A DNA stretch of 64,000 nucleotides from JBFMHP01 sp964557295 (GTDB taxonomy: Bacteria; Pseudomonadota; Gammaproteobacteria; RBG-16-57-12): NCBI GenBank assembly GCA_964557295.1, contig CAZKZP010000002.1:1-64000 (forward strand), read 5' to 3'. This document shows positions 1-10,359 of the stretch, piece after piece. The notes beneath the pieces are model-generated. The model had not been told where the DNA came from. It saw only the letters and a list, made by a program, of their open reading frames with translations, and searched no databases. Every line of letters starts with the position of its first letter. Position 1 is the stretch's first letter. The translations under genes and the position numbers were made by a program.

Positions 1-607
1 CTTTTTTTGTCCCCCCATGATTCATGATATGCGGCAAATGCCGCGCCCCCTGTGCGAAATACTACATAATCTTCGGTTTGCGTCTTCATATATATTTGAT
101 TTTTAATGATATTTAACTTGGCATGATTCGTGGTTATATTTGTGCGTGTCTAGAGACGAAATCACATTCCCCCCGTGATTTTTATGCTCCAAGGCACATA
201 TGATTCTTCTCCTATTTGCATGATCGAGTTTGGCCGAACCTTAGTCTCTAAGGATCGGCCATTTTTTTGTGGCGCGATTCACCAAGGGGTATTTACCACA
301 ATCAGCTTGGCGACTTATTCACGCCTGCGCGCCGGGCGCGCGCAATCTGGGTGGATATTGATTTCACAGGTGTGCGCTTGCCAGGTAGAACTCTGTATCC
401 GATTGAAATATATAGAATAAGAATTCTGATTATTTTTTGAGCAGGTGAAAGAAAAGCCAGCGCCGCTCAGCGATTAATGCATCTTCCATCTCATTCATCC
501 ACATACTTATCCACAGCTTCTGTGAATAAGGCAGGATTACTAAGGCTGAATAGCCTGTTAAGGGTCACAGTTAAAGTGACTTATGAAATTGAGGCGGCCT
601 GATTTGG
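1..607. other. AT-rich gene-free left edge with DnaA-box-like sites
   Basis: No convincing gene is present; the short open frame at 175-420 has no recognisable protein character. The stretch is clearly richer in A+T than the rest, especially 85-125. It holds two perfect matches to TTATNCACA (507-515 on +, 521-529 on -) and several one-mismatch sites. It could be an origin-like or DnaA-titrating region, or simply a long regulatory region for a gene left of the window. Confidence 0.5.
507..529. promoter_or_regulatory. Inverted pair of DnaA boxes
   Basis: TTATCCACA at 507-515 faces TTATTCACA on the minus strand at 521-529, five bases apart. Together they form a dyad with 10-base arms differing at one base. 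One-mismatch boxes lie at 51-59, 292-300, 315-323 and 494-502. The match to the DnaA consensus is seen directly; binding and function are inferred. Confidence 0.5.
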
Positions 608-1408
608 CTAGGACGTTGCGAGCAGGCTGCAAATCATCTGCTTGACGGTTTGCGGGTCGAAGGGTTTGTCGCAAATGCCGGAGACGCCGGCTTGCTGCAC
701 GGCCGATAGACGGCTGCCACTGTCTTCGCTGGTCACCATCAGGACTGGGATGGCGCGTTGCGAGCTGCGTTCGCGGATATAGCGGGTGAGCGCCTCCCCG
801 TCCATCTCGGGCATATTGTAGTCGGTGATCACGAGGTCGTAATAGTTGGATTCGATCAGTTGCACCGCCTCCTTGCCGTTTTCGGCGGTGGTGATTTGGT
901 TGATGCCGAGATTGGTGAGCACGCGCGTGATGTGCTTGCGCGCCATGGCGCTGTCATCCACCACGAGAACGGCGAGCTGATCGATGTCGATCGCGGCGAG
1001 GGCCGCTTCATCCAGCGAGATGTAGTCGATGGTGGCCGAGAGCGCCTGCTTGAGTTCGTGGAGCTCGAAGGGTTTGGGCAGGATGGCGATGATGCCGGCC
1101 TGTTTGAGCGGATCGAGCATGGCGAATGAGGTTTCGCTTGAGATCAGCATGAAGGGGATGTCTTGCAGGGCAGGGTCGGCGCGCATGGCGTGCACGAGCT
1201 TAACGGCATCCATGTCCGGCAGATACATGCTGCTGATGACCAGATCGGGTTTGTCTGTTTTCATGGCCGACAGCGCGGTTTGGCCGTTCTCCGCGAATCG
1301 AGCGTGCTGAATGTTCAGACGCTTGAGCCGTTCACGCAGGATCTTCGCCTGGACACCGGAGGGTTCGATGACCAGGAGCGATAATTCATGGATGCTGATG
1401 TTCTCCAT
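608..1408 (-). CDS. Two-receiver response regulator
   Basis: A 266-residue protein made of two CheY-like receiver domains in tandem (about 10-125 and 145-265) with no output domain. The C-terminal receiver has the full set: acidic pair D151-D152, phosphoacceptor D196, T226 and K248. In the N-terminal receiver the phosphoacceptor position is S60 and the acidic pair reads E-P, so it should not be phosphorylated although K112 is kept. It would act in the cytoplasm by protein contacts after phosphorylation by a partner kinase. No kinase is adjacent; the nearest is at 14.4-16.5 kb. Confidence 0.88.
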   Translation of the reverse strand: MENISIHELSLLVIEPSGVQAKILRERLKRLNIQHARFAENGQTALSAMKTDKPDLVISSMYLPDMDAVKLVHAMRADPALQDIPFMLISSETSFAMLDPLKQAGIIAILPKPFELHELKQALSATIDYISLDEAALAAIDIDQLAVLVVDDSAMARKHITRVLTNLGINQITTAENGKEAVQLIESNYYDLVITDYNMPEMDGEALTRYIRERSSQRAIPVLMVTSEDSGSRLSAVQQAGVSGICDKPFDPQTVKQMICSLLATS

Positions 1409-1518
1409 CGTCGCAGCCTTATCTCTGCACAGGTTGAGACTAAGGAAATCGGCAGCCGCGATGGATACTTGAAAGGGCGGGATCAGGCAAGGATGCCGTA
1501 CCTCGCCAACGTGGCCGA

Positions 1519-2280
1519 TCAGGTGCGGATCCCGTAACCCTTGTTGAGCAGGTGCAGGTTGAACAGGAACAGCCCGGCGATGAATGCCAGGATGATCAGG
1601 TACGAGGTGAGGATGTTGATGTCCGAGCTGCCGAGGATGCCGTAGCGAAAGCCGTTGATCATGTACAGGATCGGATTGATCAAGGAGAGCTGCTGCCAGA
1701 ACTCCGGCAGCATCTTGATGGTGTAGAAGATCCCGCCCAGATAGGTGAGCGGGGTGAGCACGAAGGTGGGGATGATGGAGATGTCATCGAAGCTCTTGGC
1801 GAAGATGCCGTTGGTGAACCCCGCGAGCGCGAACAGGATCGAGGTGAGCAGCACGATGCTCAGGGTGATGCCGTAGTGCTGGATCGTGAGGTCGCTGAAG
1901 TAGAGCGAAACCAAGGTCACCGCCAGGGCGACCACCAGGCCGCGCGCCACGCCGCCGGCAACGAAGCCGAGCAGTATGATGTAGTTGGGCGTGGGCGAGA
2001 CCAGCATCTCCTCGATGTGGCGCTGGTATTTGGCGCTGAAAAAGGAGGAGACCACGTTGGCGTAGGCGTTGGTGATCACCGTCATCAGGATCAGCCCCGG
2101 CACGATGTAATCCATGTAACGGAAGCCGTCCATATCTCCGATCTGCGAGCCGATCAATTGGCCGAAGATGATGAAATACAGTGCGGTGGTGATCACCGGC
2201 GGCAGGATGGTCTGGATCCAGATGCGGATGAAGCGCAGGAATTCCTTGATGACGATGGTCTTGAAGGCCTGGTAATACAT
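1519..2280 (-). CDS. yadH: ABC-2 type transporter permease (YadH-like)
   Basis: A 253-residue inner-membrane permease of the ABC-2 family with about six hydrophobic segments, close to the 256 residues of E. coli YadH. Its start lies four bases after the stop of the ATPase gene, so the two form one operon and presumably one exporter. The substrate of YadGH-type exporters is not established and the neighbours do not reveal it. Confidence 0.9.
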   Translation of the reverse strand: MYYQAFKTIVIKEFLRFIRIWIQTILPPVITTALYFIIFGQLIGSQIGDMDGFRYMDYIVPGLILMTVITNAYANVVSSFFSAKYQRHIEEMLVSPTPNYIILLGFVAGGVARGLVVALAVTLVSLYFSDLTIQHYGITLSIVLLTSILFALAGFTNGIFAKSFDDISIIPTFVLTPLTYLGGIFYTIKMLPEFWQQLSLINPILYMINGFRYGILGSSDINILTSYLIILAFIAGLFLFNLHLLNKGYGIRT

Positions 2281-2284
2281 GGAT

Positions 2285-3217
2285 TCAACCGTGTCCCGCG
2301 TTGTCGTGGAGCAGATTCATGAACAGCTGTTCGAGCCGGTTGGATTTGTTGCGCATGCTGATCACCTCGATGCCGTGTTGCGAGAGCGCGGCAAACAGCG
2401 GATTGAGGCCGTGGTCCTTGCAGATGTCCACTTCCAGCGTGGTCGGATCGAGCTGGCGCGGTGAGTCCACCGGCAGCGGCGGCAGGGTGTCGAGCGGTCG
2501 GGCCAGATCCAGCACGAAGGTCTCCATCTGCAACTTGGCCAGCAGCGCCTTCATGCTGGTGTTTTCCACCAGTTCGCCCTTGTCGATGATGGCGATGTTG
2601 CGGCACAGGCTCTCGGCCTCCTCCAGATAGTGCGTGGTGAGGATGATGGTGGTGCCCGCGCGGTTCAGCTCGCGCAGAAACGCCCACATCGAACGGCGGA
2701 TCTCGATGTCGACGCCCGCAGTGGGCTCATCCAGGATCAGCAGTCGCGGCTCATGCACCAAGGCGCGGGCGATCATCAGGCGGCGCTTCATGCCGCCGGA
2801 GAGATTGCGCGCCATGTCAAACCGTTTGTCCCACAGATCGAGTTGCTTCAGGTAACGCTCGGCGCGCGCCAAGGCGAGCTTGCGCGGGATGCCGTAGTAG
2901 CCGGCTTGATTGACCAGGATCTCGATCACCGGCTCCCAGATATTGAAATTGAATTCCTGCGGCACCAGGCCGATGCAGGCCTTGGCTTGCGAGAGTTCGC
3001 GATCCAGATCATGCCCGAAGACCGTCACCGTGCCGCCGGACTTGTTCACCAGCGAGGTGATGATGCCGATGGTGGTGGATTTTCCCGCGCCGTTGGGCCC
3101 GAGCAGGGCGAAGAAATCGCCCTCCTTCACGTCGAGGTCGATCCCCTTGAGGGCGGCCAGGCCGTTGCTGTAGACCTTGCTCAGGTGGCGGAGGCTCAAT
3201 GCGTTGGGCATATCCAT
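2285..3217 (-). CDS. yadG: ABC transporter ATP-binding protein (YadG-like)
   Basis: A 310-residue ATPase with Walker A GPNGAGKST at 40-48, signature LSGGM at 139-143 and Walker B LLILDEP at 159-165. About 80 further C-terminal residues are typical of the DrrA/YadG group that pairs with ABC-2 permeases. It powers the permease encoded just downstream. It is divergent from the glycosyltransferase gene at 3405, and the 187-bp space between holds promoters for both. Confidence 0.93.
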   Translation of the reverse strand: MDMPNALSLRHLSKVYSNGLAALKGIDLDVKEGDFFALLGPNGAGKSTTIGIITSLVNKSGGTVTVFGHDLDRELSQAKACIGLVPQEFNFNIWEPVIEILVNQAGYYGIPRKLALARAERYLKQLDLWDKRFDMARNLSGGMKRRLMIARALVHEPRLLILDEPTAGVDIEIRRSMWAFLRELNRAGTTIILTTHYLEEAESLCRNIAIIDKGELVENTSMKALLAKLQMETFVLDLARPLDTLPPLPVDSPRQLDPTTLEVDICKDHGLNPLFAALSQHGIEVISMRNKSNRLEQLFMNLLHDNAGHG

Positions 3218-3350
3218 TCGAAGCCGTGGTTGTCAAAAGGCGCTATTTTATCAGACTTGTCCGAACAGGGTGATGAGATGGCGCGGTGAGTGAGCCGCCG
3301 CAGAGAATTGATTTCGGTATCGGCGTCACATTACTGACGATTTTTTCTGA

Positions 3351-3356
3351 TACAAT
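3351..3356 (+). promoter_or_regulatory. Possible -10 element for the glycosyltransferase gene
   Basis: TACAAT lies 48 bases before the start codon in the divergent intergenic region. No good -35 hexamer stands at 16-18 bases, so the call is weak. Confidence 0.3.
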
Positions 3357-3404
3357 CCTCGCTTTATTTCAGCCACTGGCTGACTTTTCAAAAACGGGGG
3401 GAGT

Positions 3405-5570
3405 ATGAAATCCAGTCATTCTGGTATTTCAGGGGGATTGGCGTCCGAGCTTTCAACGCCGCGCCAGATTCGCAACGAGATCATTTTCACATGGGCGTGC
3501 CTTTGCGCCACCTTCATCGCCATCGCGCTGGTCGCCTGGGAGCAGGCGGATATCCTCGCCGCGGAATTCCGGCAGCAGGCCTGGGGTGATCTGGCGCTGC
3601 ATGGTCTGTTCCTGCTGATCATCGCCGCGCTGATCTACGGCGGCCTGCTGTATCAGTTCACCCGCCTGGGGTACTTGCGCCGCCGCCGTGCCCTGGAGCC
3701 GGCGAGCGAGGAGGAATTGGCGGTCTTTTTCGAAGACGATGCCCCGGCGTTGACCCTCCTCGTGCCGTCCTACAAGGAAGACCGCAAGGTGGTGTTGCAG
3801 ACGCTTTTGTCAGCTGCTCTCCAGGATTACCCCAAGCGGCGCGTGGTGCTGCTGCTCGACGATCCGCCAAACCCCGTGGCCATGGCCGACCGCCAACAGC
3901 TCGCGGCCGCGCGCGCCTTGCCGCGGGGTATCCAGGAGCTCTTTGCTGAGCCACGGGCGGGACTGGCCCAGGCTGAGCGGGACTTCTTGCAGCGCGTGGC
4001 CGGGCAGCGGATCGATACGGCGCGCGAGACCGCGCATCTCGCCGCCGCCTGGCGTCTCGCCGCGACCTGGTTTGCCAGCCAAGCGGACCAGCACGCGCTG
4101 GAAGACCACACCGATCGCCTGTTCGTCGATCAGATCCTGCGCGCGCGCCGCGATGATTGTCTGCGCCGCGCTGCGGCCGTCACCGGGCAGACCGGGCTCA
4201 GTCTCAGCGCCTTGGCGCGGGATTACCGCCGTCTGGCCTGTCTGTTCGATGTCGAGATCCGCAGCTTTGAACGCAAGCGCTATGTGAATCTGTCGCACGA
4301 GCCGAACAAGGCGATGAACCTCAACAGCTACATCGGCCTGGTCGGCGGGCATTACCGCGAATGTCATAACGAACAAGGCCGCCTGTTGGTCAGCTGCGCG
4401 CCGCACGAGGCGCAGTGGTCGGTTCCCGAAACCGATTACTTCATCACCCTGGATGCCGACAGCCTCCTGCTGCCGGACTACGCCATCCGTCTGATACAAA
4501 AGATGGAACAGCCCGAACATGCGCGCACCGCCGTGATGCAGACCCCCTACAGCGCCGTGCCGGGGGCCACCGGCACCCTCGAACGCATCGCCGGGGCGAC
4601 CACCGATATCCAATACATCATCCATCAGGGCTTCACCCGCTTTAACGCCACCTATTGGGTGGGCGCGAATGCCCTGATCCGCGCCCGTGCCTTGCAGGAC
4701 ATCGTCACGACGAGCACTGAGCGCGGCTATCCGGTGCGCCGTTTCATCCAGGACCGCACCGTGATCGAGGATACCGAGTCCAGCGTCGATCTCGCCTGCC
4801 ATGGCTGGGGCCTGTACAACTATCCGCAGCGCATGGCCTACAGCGCCACGCCGCCGGACTTCGGCGCGCTGCTCATCCAGCGCCGGCGCTGGGCCAACGG
4901 CGGGCTGATCATCCTGCCGAAGCTGCTGCGGTATCTCGCCAAGGCCCCGCTCTCGCGTCTGGCCGAAGGTTTTTTCCGCGTGCACTATCTGGTGTCGATC
5001 GCCGCGGTCAACCTCGGGCTGTTGCTGCTGCTGTCGCTGCCGTTTGGTGAGCACATCAACAGTGTGTGGCTGCCGCTCACCGCGCTGCCGTATTTTGTCG
5101 CCTACGCGCGCGATTTGAAGTTGTGCGGCTATCGCCTGAGTGATCTGTTGCGCGTCTATGCCTTGAACCTGCTGCTGGTGCCGGTGAATCTGGGTGGGGT
5201 GTTCAAATCGCTGGAGCAGGCCGTCACCGGCAAGCAGATTCCGTTTGGCCGCACGCCCAAGGTCAAGGGGCGCACCGCCGCCGGGGCGCTGTATATCCTG
5301 GCCGCCTATGCGTTGGGCGCGATGTGGGCCTGCGGCGCGGTCACGACGTATCTGGAGGGCTATTGGACGCTTGCCGCCTTTGCCGCGCTGAATGCCGTCT
5401 TCATGGCCTACGCCATCAAGAGCTTCATCGGCGTGGCCGAGAGCCGGGAAGACCTGCGGGCCGCCTGGCAGGCGCGGCGGGTGGCCGCACGCCCGGCGTC
5501 TGCGGACAAGCCCGCTCCCGCGATCGTGAAGGTCGCGACGGGAACAGCAGAGGTCTCGGAAGCCGCCTAG
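3405..5570 (+). CDS. Membrane-bound processive glycosyltransferase, family 2
   Basis: A 721-residue inner-membrane protein: two N-terminal membrane helices, a large cytoplasmic GT2 domain, then several C-terminal helices. The catalytic set of BcsA/hyaluronan-type synthases is visible: an aspartate pair near residue 151, D350-A-D352, E455-D456 and the acceptor motif QRRRW at 492-496. An insertion of about 190 residues separates the first aspartates from the DAD motif. A purine-rich ribosome site (gggggag) precedes the ATG. It stands alone, without BcsB or OpgG partners, so the polysaccharide made cannot be named. Its TAG stop is supplied by the first bases of the inverted-repeat element that follows. 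Confidence 0.85.
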   Translation: MKSSHSGISGGLASELSTPRQIRNEIIFTWACLCATFIAIALVAWEQADILAAEFRQQAWGDLALHGLFLLIIAALIYGGLLYQFTRLGYLRRRRALEPASEEELAVFFEDDAPALTLLVPSYKEDRKVVLQTLLSAALQDYPKRRVVLLLDDPPNPVAMADRQQLAAARALPRGIQELFAEPRAGLAQAERDFLQRVAGQRIDTARETAHLAAAWRLAATWFASQADQHALEDHTDRLFVDQILRARRDDCLRRAAAVTGQTGLSLSALARDYRRLACLFDVEIRSFERKRYVNLSHEPNKAMNLNSYIGLVGGHYRECHNEQGRLLVSCAPHEAQWSVPETDYFITLDADSLLLPDYAIRLIQKMEQPEHARTAVMQTPYSAVPGATGTLERIAGATTDIQYIIHQGFTRFNATYWVGANALIRARALQDIVTTSTERGYPVRRFIQDRTVIEDTESSVDLACHGWGLYNYPQRMAYSATPPDFGALLIQRRRWANGGLIILPKLLRYLAKAPLSRLAEGFFRVHYLVSIAAVNLGLLLLLSLPFGEHINSVWLPLTALPYFVAYARDLKLCGYRLSDLLRVYALNLLLVPVNLGGVFKSLEQAVTGKQIPFGRTPKVKGRTAAGALYILAAYALGAMWACGAVTTYLEGYWTLAAFAALNAVFMAYAIKSFIGVAESREDLRAAWQARRVAARPASADKPAPAIVKVATGTAEVSEAA

Positions 5571-5750
5571 CCCGGATGTTTCACCACGGATCGTAGCGAG
5601 GGCGCGTAAGGCATTGAAGATTCGGGGCGCACGGAGCTTTTGACGGTGAAGGCATAGTCGACACTATGTCGAACCGGCAAAAGCGAGTACGTCACGTAGG
5701 TTCAATGGATTACGCGACCGCAGTAGATTCGTGGTGAAATATCCGGGCTA
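5568..5750. mobile_element. 183-bp inverted-repeat element (MITE-like)
   Basis: The ends are 25-base inverted repeats (5568-5592 and 5726-5750; three mismatches by eye), each starting TAGCCCGGAT. Inside is a second dyad around 5635-5680 (CTTTTG...CAAAAG) centred on the near-palindrome CATAGTCGACACTATG. There is no open frame. It fits exactly between the convergent stops of the glycosyltransferase and rtcB genes, and its first three bases are the glycosyltransferase stop codon. This is the form of a non-autonomous miniature transposon or a bidirectional terminator repeat. Confidence 0.6.
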
Positions 5751-5751
5751 G

Positions 5752-7182
<1,431 letters not shown>

Positions 7183-7192
7183 GGGGGCCTCG

Positions 7193-7612
7193 TCAGACGT
7201 CGATGACGCATTGCGCCAGCCATTGCCGGTCGGCGGTCTGCGTCACACGCAATTCGGTGAAGGTGGCGCCCTTGATCTCGACGGCGGGCTGGTGGCGCGC
7301 GATGTCCACCGGCTCGCCCCAGGCGCGGCCGCGCAGCTGCGCGTCCTCGAGGCGGACCTCAAAGCGCGAAAATAAAAACTTGCGTGTGGCCATCTCGTAG
7401 ATCAGGGCGTTGAGCCAGTCGACCAGCAGGAATTCCGCATCGGGCGCGGCGCATTCGATCTCCACCAGCTCGCGTGGCTGCACCGAGTCGATGTCGGTGA
7501 TCACGCCGGTCATCGCGGCCGCGGCCTGCTCGAAGGCCCCGGCGAGGGTCGATGCGATCCCGCGCACGCCGATATCGGCCTCGTGCTCGAAATGTTCCCA
7601 GTGGTCGGTCAT
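7193..7612 (-). CDS. Archease, RtcB activator
   Basis: A 139-residue archease. The family stimulates RtcB guanylylation and turnover. The N-terminal HEADIG segment, the central LLVDWLNALIYE segment and an acidic C-terminal residue match archease metal-site features. It is the first gene of the archease-rtcB operon, 10 bases before rtcB, and this coupling is known in many bacteria and archaea. No clear Shine-Dalgarno sequence precedes the ATG. Confidence 0.93.
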   Translation of the reverse strand: MTDHWEHFEHEADIGVRGIASTLAGAFEQAAAAMTGVITDIDSVQPRELVEIECAAPDAEFLLVDWLNALIYEMATRKFLFSRFEVRLEDAQLRGRAWGEPVDIARHQPAVEIKGATFTELRVTQTADRQWLAQCVIDV

Positions 7613-7648
7613 GTCAGCAGTAAGGATAGTAAAGGCCGTGCCTGCACG

Positions 7649-8383
7649 CTAATCGACATACGGCCCGTACTGGATGATCTCCTGACGATGCGGCAGGCCG
7701 TGGGCGAGCATGAAGCGCGTCTCGCGGGTGCCCTTGAATTCCAGCTCGGTGATCTCCTCGAAGAAGGCCGCGCTGCCGGCCGCGAGGCGATGTTCGTTCA
7801 CGCTCATTTCTCCGCTGACCACATATACCAGGCCGCGATGGCCGCCGGGGAGGGTGGCGATGAAGGACTTGCCCTGGCGCAGGGTGATGTCCTGATAGCG
7901 CACCTCGGTTTGCAGCAGCACGGGCGAGCCGCCGTCGACGATGTGGCGCACCAGACCGAAGTCGGTCAGATCCTCCGGGATGTCGGCGGTGTCGGCCTGT
8001 TGATAGCTCGGCTCGATGCCCTTGAGCTCCTTGGGCAGATTGATCCACAGCTGGATACCCTCGGTCACACCGCTGCTGCCCGGCATCTCCGAATGCACCA
8101 GCCCGCGCCCGGCGGTGAAACGTTGTGCCCCGCCGGAGGTGACCGTCGAGCGATTGCCGAGGTTGTCCGCATGGCTGATCGCACCGCGAAACAGATAGGT
8201 GATCGCCTCGAAGCCGCGATGCGGGTGATCGGGAAAGCCATTGCCCGGCTGGATCTGGAAATGGTCGAACAACACGAACGGATCAAAGTTGCGGAAACCG
8301 GCCAGCGGCATCAGGCGCTTGACCTGGGCGCCGGCGCCTTCTTCCATCGCAACGGCGGGGCGGATGAGTAGCGGTGTGGTCAT
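7649..8383 (-). CDS. Pirin family protein
   Basis: A 244-residue bicupin of the pirin family. The metal site of the N-terminal cupin is present: HPHRG near residue 60 and a later GLVHSEMP supplying His and Glu. Bacterial pirins such as YhhW act as quercetinases or as regulators; the substrate here is unknown. It reads in the same direction as archease-rtcB 36 bases upstream of them and is divergent from the YchJ-like gene across 56 bases that contain TATAGA at 8415-8420. Confidence 0.92.
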   Translation of the reverse strand: MTTPLLIRPAVAMEEGAGAQVKRLMPLAGFRNFDPFVLFDHFQIQPGNGFPDHPHRGFEAITYLFRGAISHADNLGNRSTVTSGGAQRFTAGRGLVHSEMPGSSGVTEGIQLWINLPKELKGIEPSYQQADTADIPEDLTDFGLVRHIVDGGSPVLLQTEVRYQDITLRQGKSFIATLPGGHRGLVYVVSGEMSVNEHRLAAGSAAFFEEITELEFKGTRETRFMLAHGLPHRQEIIQYGPYVD

Positions 8384-8439
8384 GGTAGTATCTCGTTGTC
8401 GTAAACACTTTAACTATAGATTAATCGGGTTTGTCCCCC

Positions 8440-8946
8440 ATGCAAAAAGAAGATCACATCGCCCTGGGTTTGATGCATGAATCAAGGGCATGCCCCTGTG
8501 GCTCAGGGCTCGACTATGCAGACTGCTGCGGCCGATATCATCGAGGGGACGCGCCGGCGCCGACCACCGAGGCCTTGTTGCGCGCGCGTTATGCGGCCTT
8601 TGTGCTCCGGGATGAGGACTACCTGCGCCACAGCTGGCATCCGGATTTTTACCCGAACGAGCCGGTCACCGCCGGGCCGGCCATGCACTGGCAGGGGCTG
8701 GAGGTGTTGCATAGGGAGCAAGGTGAGCGCGATGACCACGAAGGCGTGATCGAATATGTGGCAAGGTACTCTGCCCACGGCCAGGCGGGCCAATTGCACG
8801 AGCGCGCCCGCTATCGCAAGGAACAAGGTCGCTGGTATTACACCAACGGTGATATGCTGCCGCCGGTCGCCCCGCACAAGACCGGCCGCAATGATCCATG
8901 CCCCTGCGGGAGCGGGAAGAAATACAAAAAGTGTTGCGGTCAATAA
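8440..8946 (+). CDS. YchJ-family protein with two SEC-C motifs
   Basis: A 168-residue protein with a cysteine-rich SEC-C zinc motif at each end (CPCGSGLDYADCC near the N-terminus, CPCGSGKKYKKCCG at the C-terminus) around a YchJ-like middle domain with the LLRARYAAFV segment. E. coli YchJ is 152 residues with the same layout. The role is unknown; SEC-C motifs bind zinc and often contact the ribosome or SecB. An in-frame TTG at 8431 and a later ATG at 8473 are other possible starts. Confidence 0.85.
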   Translation: MQKEDHIALGLMHESRACPCGSGLDYADCCGRYHRGDAPAPTTEALLRARYAAFVLRDEDYLRHSWHPDFYPNEPVTAGPAMHWQGLEVLHREQGERDDHEGVIEYVARYSAHGQAGQLHERARYRKEQGRWYYTNGDMLPPVAPHKTGRNDPCPCGSGKKYKKCCGQ

Positions 8947-9004
8947 GATCGACTGCATGATTGAATACTGAGATGAATGTATCCGGAACGAACACACGAC
9001 GACC

Positions 9005-9994
9005 ATGAGCTCTGACATCCCCTTTGCCGGCCTCGACCCCGAGGTGATCATCAGCGCCGTGGAGAGTGCGGGTTATCTCTGCGACGGGCGGCTGCTCGGG
9101 CTCAACAGTTACGAGAATCGCGTCTACCAGGTGGGCATCGAAGAGGCGCAACCCGTGATCGCCAAGTTCTACCGGCCCGGGCGCTGGAGCGATGCGGCGA
9201 TCCTGGAAGAGCATGCGTTTTCCCTGGAGCTGGCCGCACAGGAGATCCCGGTGGTCGCCCCGCTGCGCGATGAACGCGGCGAGACCTTGCACGCCTATCA
9301 AGGCTTTCGTTTCGCATTGTTTCCGCGCCGGGGCGGGCGCTGGCCGGACCTCGATGATCCGGACAAGTTGCGCTGGCTGGGGCGCTTCCTCGGTCGCATC
9401 CATGCGGTGGGGGCGGTCCAGCGCTTCAAGCATCGGCCCTCACTCGATATCCAAAGCTTCGGCGAGGAGTCCTACCAGTTTTTGCTGGAGCGTGATTTCC
9501 TGCCCGCGTATCTCGTCCCGGCCTACCGCAGCGTGGTCGAGGATCTGCTGCGGCAGGTGCGCGCGGTCTTCGAGGCCGTCGGGCCTTGTTATACCCTGCG
9601 CCTGCACGGGGACTGTCATCCCGGTAATATCCTGTGGGGCGAGCACGGGCCGCATTTCGTCGACCTCGACGACAGCCGCATGGGTCCGGCGGTGCAGGAT
9701 CTGTGGATGCTGCTCTCCGGTGTGCGCCACGAACAGGAGCAGCATCTGGTGCCGATCATCGAAGGCTATCAGGAGTTTCGCGAGTTCGATGCGGTGGAGC
9801 TCGGCTTGATCGAGGCGCTGCGCGCCCTGCGCCTGATCCATTACGCGGCGTGGCTCGGGAGGCGCTGGCAAGATCCCGCCTTTCCGCATAACTTCCCGTG
9901 GTTCAACACCCCGCGCTACTGGGAGGACCACTGTCAGGCCCTGCGCGAGCAGATGGCCCTGCTAGATGAGCCGCCGCTGCGGTTGTTTCTCTAA
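9005..9994 (+). CDS. srkA: Stress response kinase SrkA (YihE)
   Basis: A 329-residue Ser/Thr kinase of the aminoglycoside-phosphotransferase fold, matching the 328 residues of E. coli SrkA. The catalytic loop LHGDCHPGNILW and the metal-binding FVDLDD motif are present. SrkA counters stress-induced, MazF-related cell death in E. coli. The usual dsbA partner gene is not downstream; a small DUF465 gene follows after 44 bases. Confidence 0.93.
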   Translation: MSSDIPFAGLDPEVIISAVESAGYLCDGRLLGLNSYENRVYQVGIEEAQPVIAKFYRPGRWSDAAILEEHAFSLELAAQEIPVVAPLRDERGETLHAYQGFRFALFPRRGGRWPDLDDPDKLRWLGRFLGRIHAVGAVQRFKHRPSLDIQSFGEESYQFLLERDFLPAYLVPAYRSVVEDLLRQVRAVFEAVGPCYTLRLHGDCHPGNILWGEHGPHFVDLDDSRMGPAVQDLWMLLSGVRHEQEQHLVPIIEGYQEFREFDAVELGLIEALRALRLIHYAAWLGRRWQDPAFPHNFPWFNTPRYWEDHCQALREQMALLDEPPLRLFL

Positions 9995-10038
9995 TCGATT
10001 GTGTTAAGGTTAAACAATCCCACTCCCACAAGAAGTCT

Positions 10039-10245
10039 ATGCACGAAAGCGAGATTGCAACGATCAAGCAATGGATAGCCGAACTGAGCCTGGAACATCG
10101 CGATCTGGATGAGGTGATTGAGCGCCTTTCGCAAGAAAAGTGGGTCAATACCCTTCAGATACAACGGCTTAAAAAACGGAAGCTGGCGATCAAGGATCAA
10201 ATCGCCAAGCTGCAAAGCAAGCTCATCCCCGACCTCGACGCCTGA
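10039..10245 (+). CDS. DUF465 (YdcH-like) small coiled-coil protein
   Basis: A 68-residue protein with two helical segments and the family pattern HRDLDEVIERL followed by LKKRKLAIKDQIAKL. It is likely a short antiparallel coiled coil in the cytoplasm. The function of the YdcH family is not known. It lies 44 bases after srkA and may be co-transcribed with it. Confidence 0.8.
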   Translation: MHESEIATIKQWIAELSLEHRDLDEVIERLSQEKWVNTLQIQRLKKRKLAIKDQIAKLQSKLIPDLDA

Positions 10246-10359
10246 ACGTCGCCCCTCCCGTTTCCCGGACCCCGCCGGGGCTGCATCATATGGCTTGAAA
10301 AAAATGTGACAATAATCTAATGTCAAAGTACGTCTCGTTCCATGATGTGCGAGGTTGCC

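Noticed and set aside
175..420. 81-codon open frame in the left edge
   Set aside because: No ribosome site, no domain and mixed composition. It lies in the AT-rich region with DnaA-like boxes.
505..530. LexA/SOS box
   Set aside because: The dyad reads CACAG-CTT-CTGTG, the reverse layout of CTGT-N8-ACAG. DnaA boxes explain it better.
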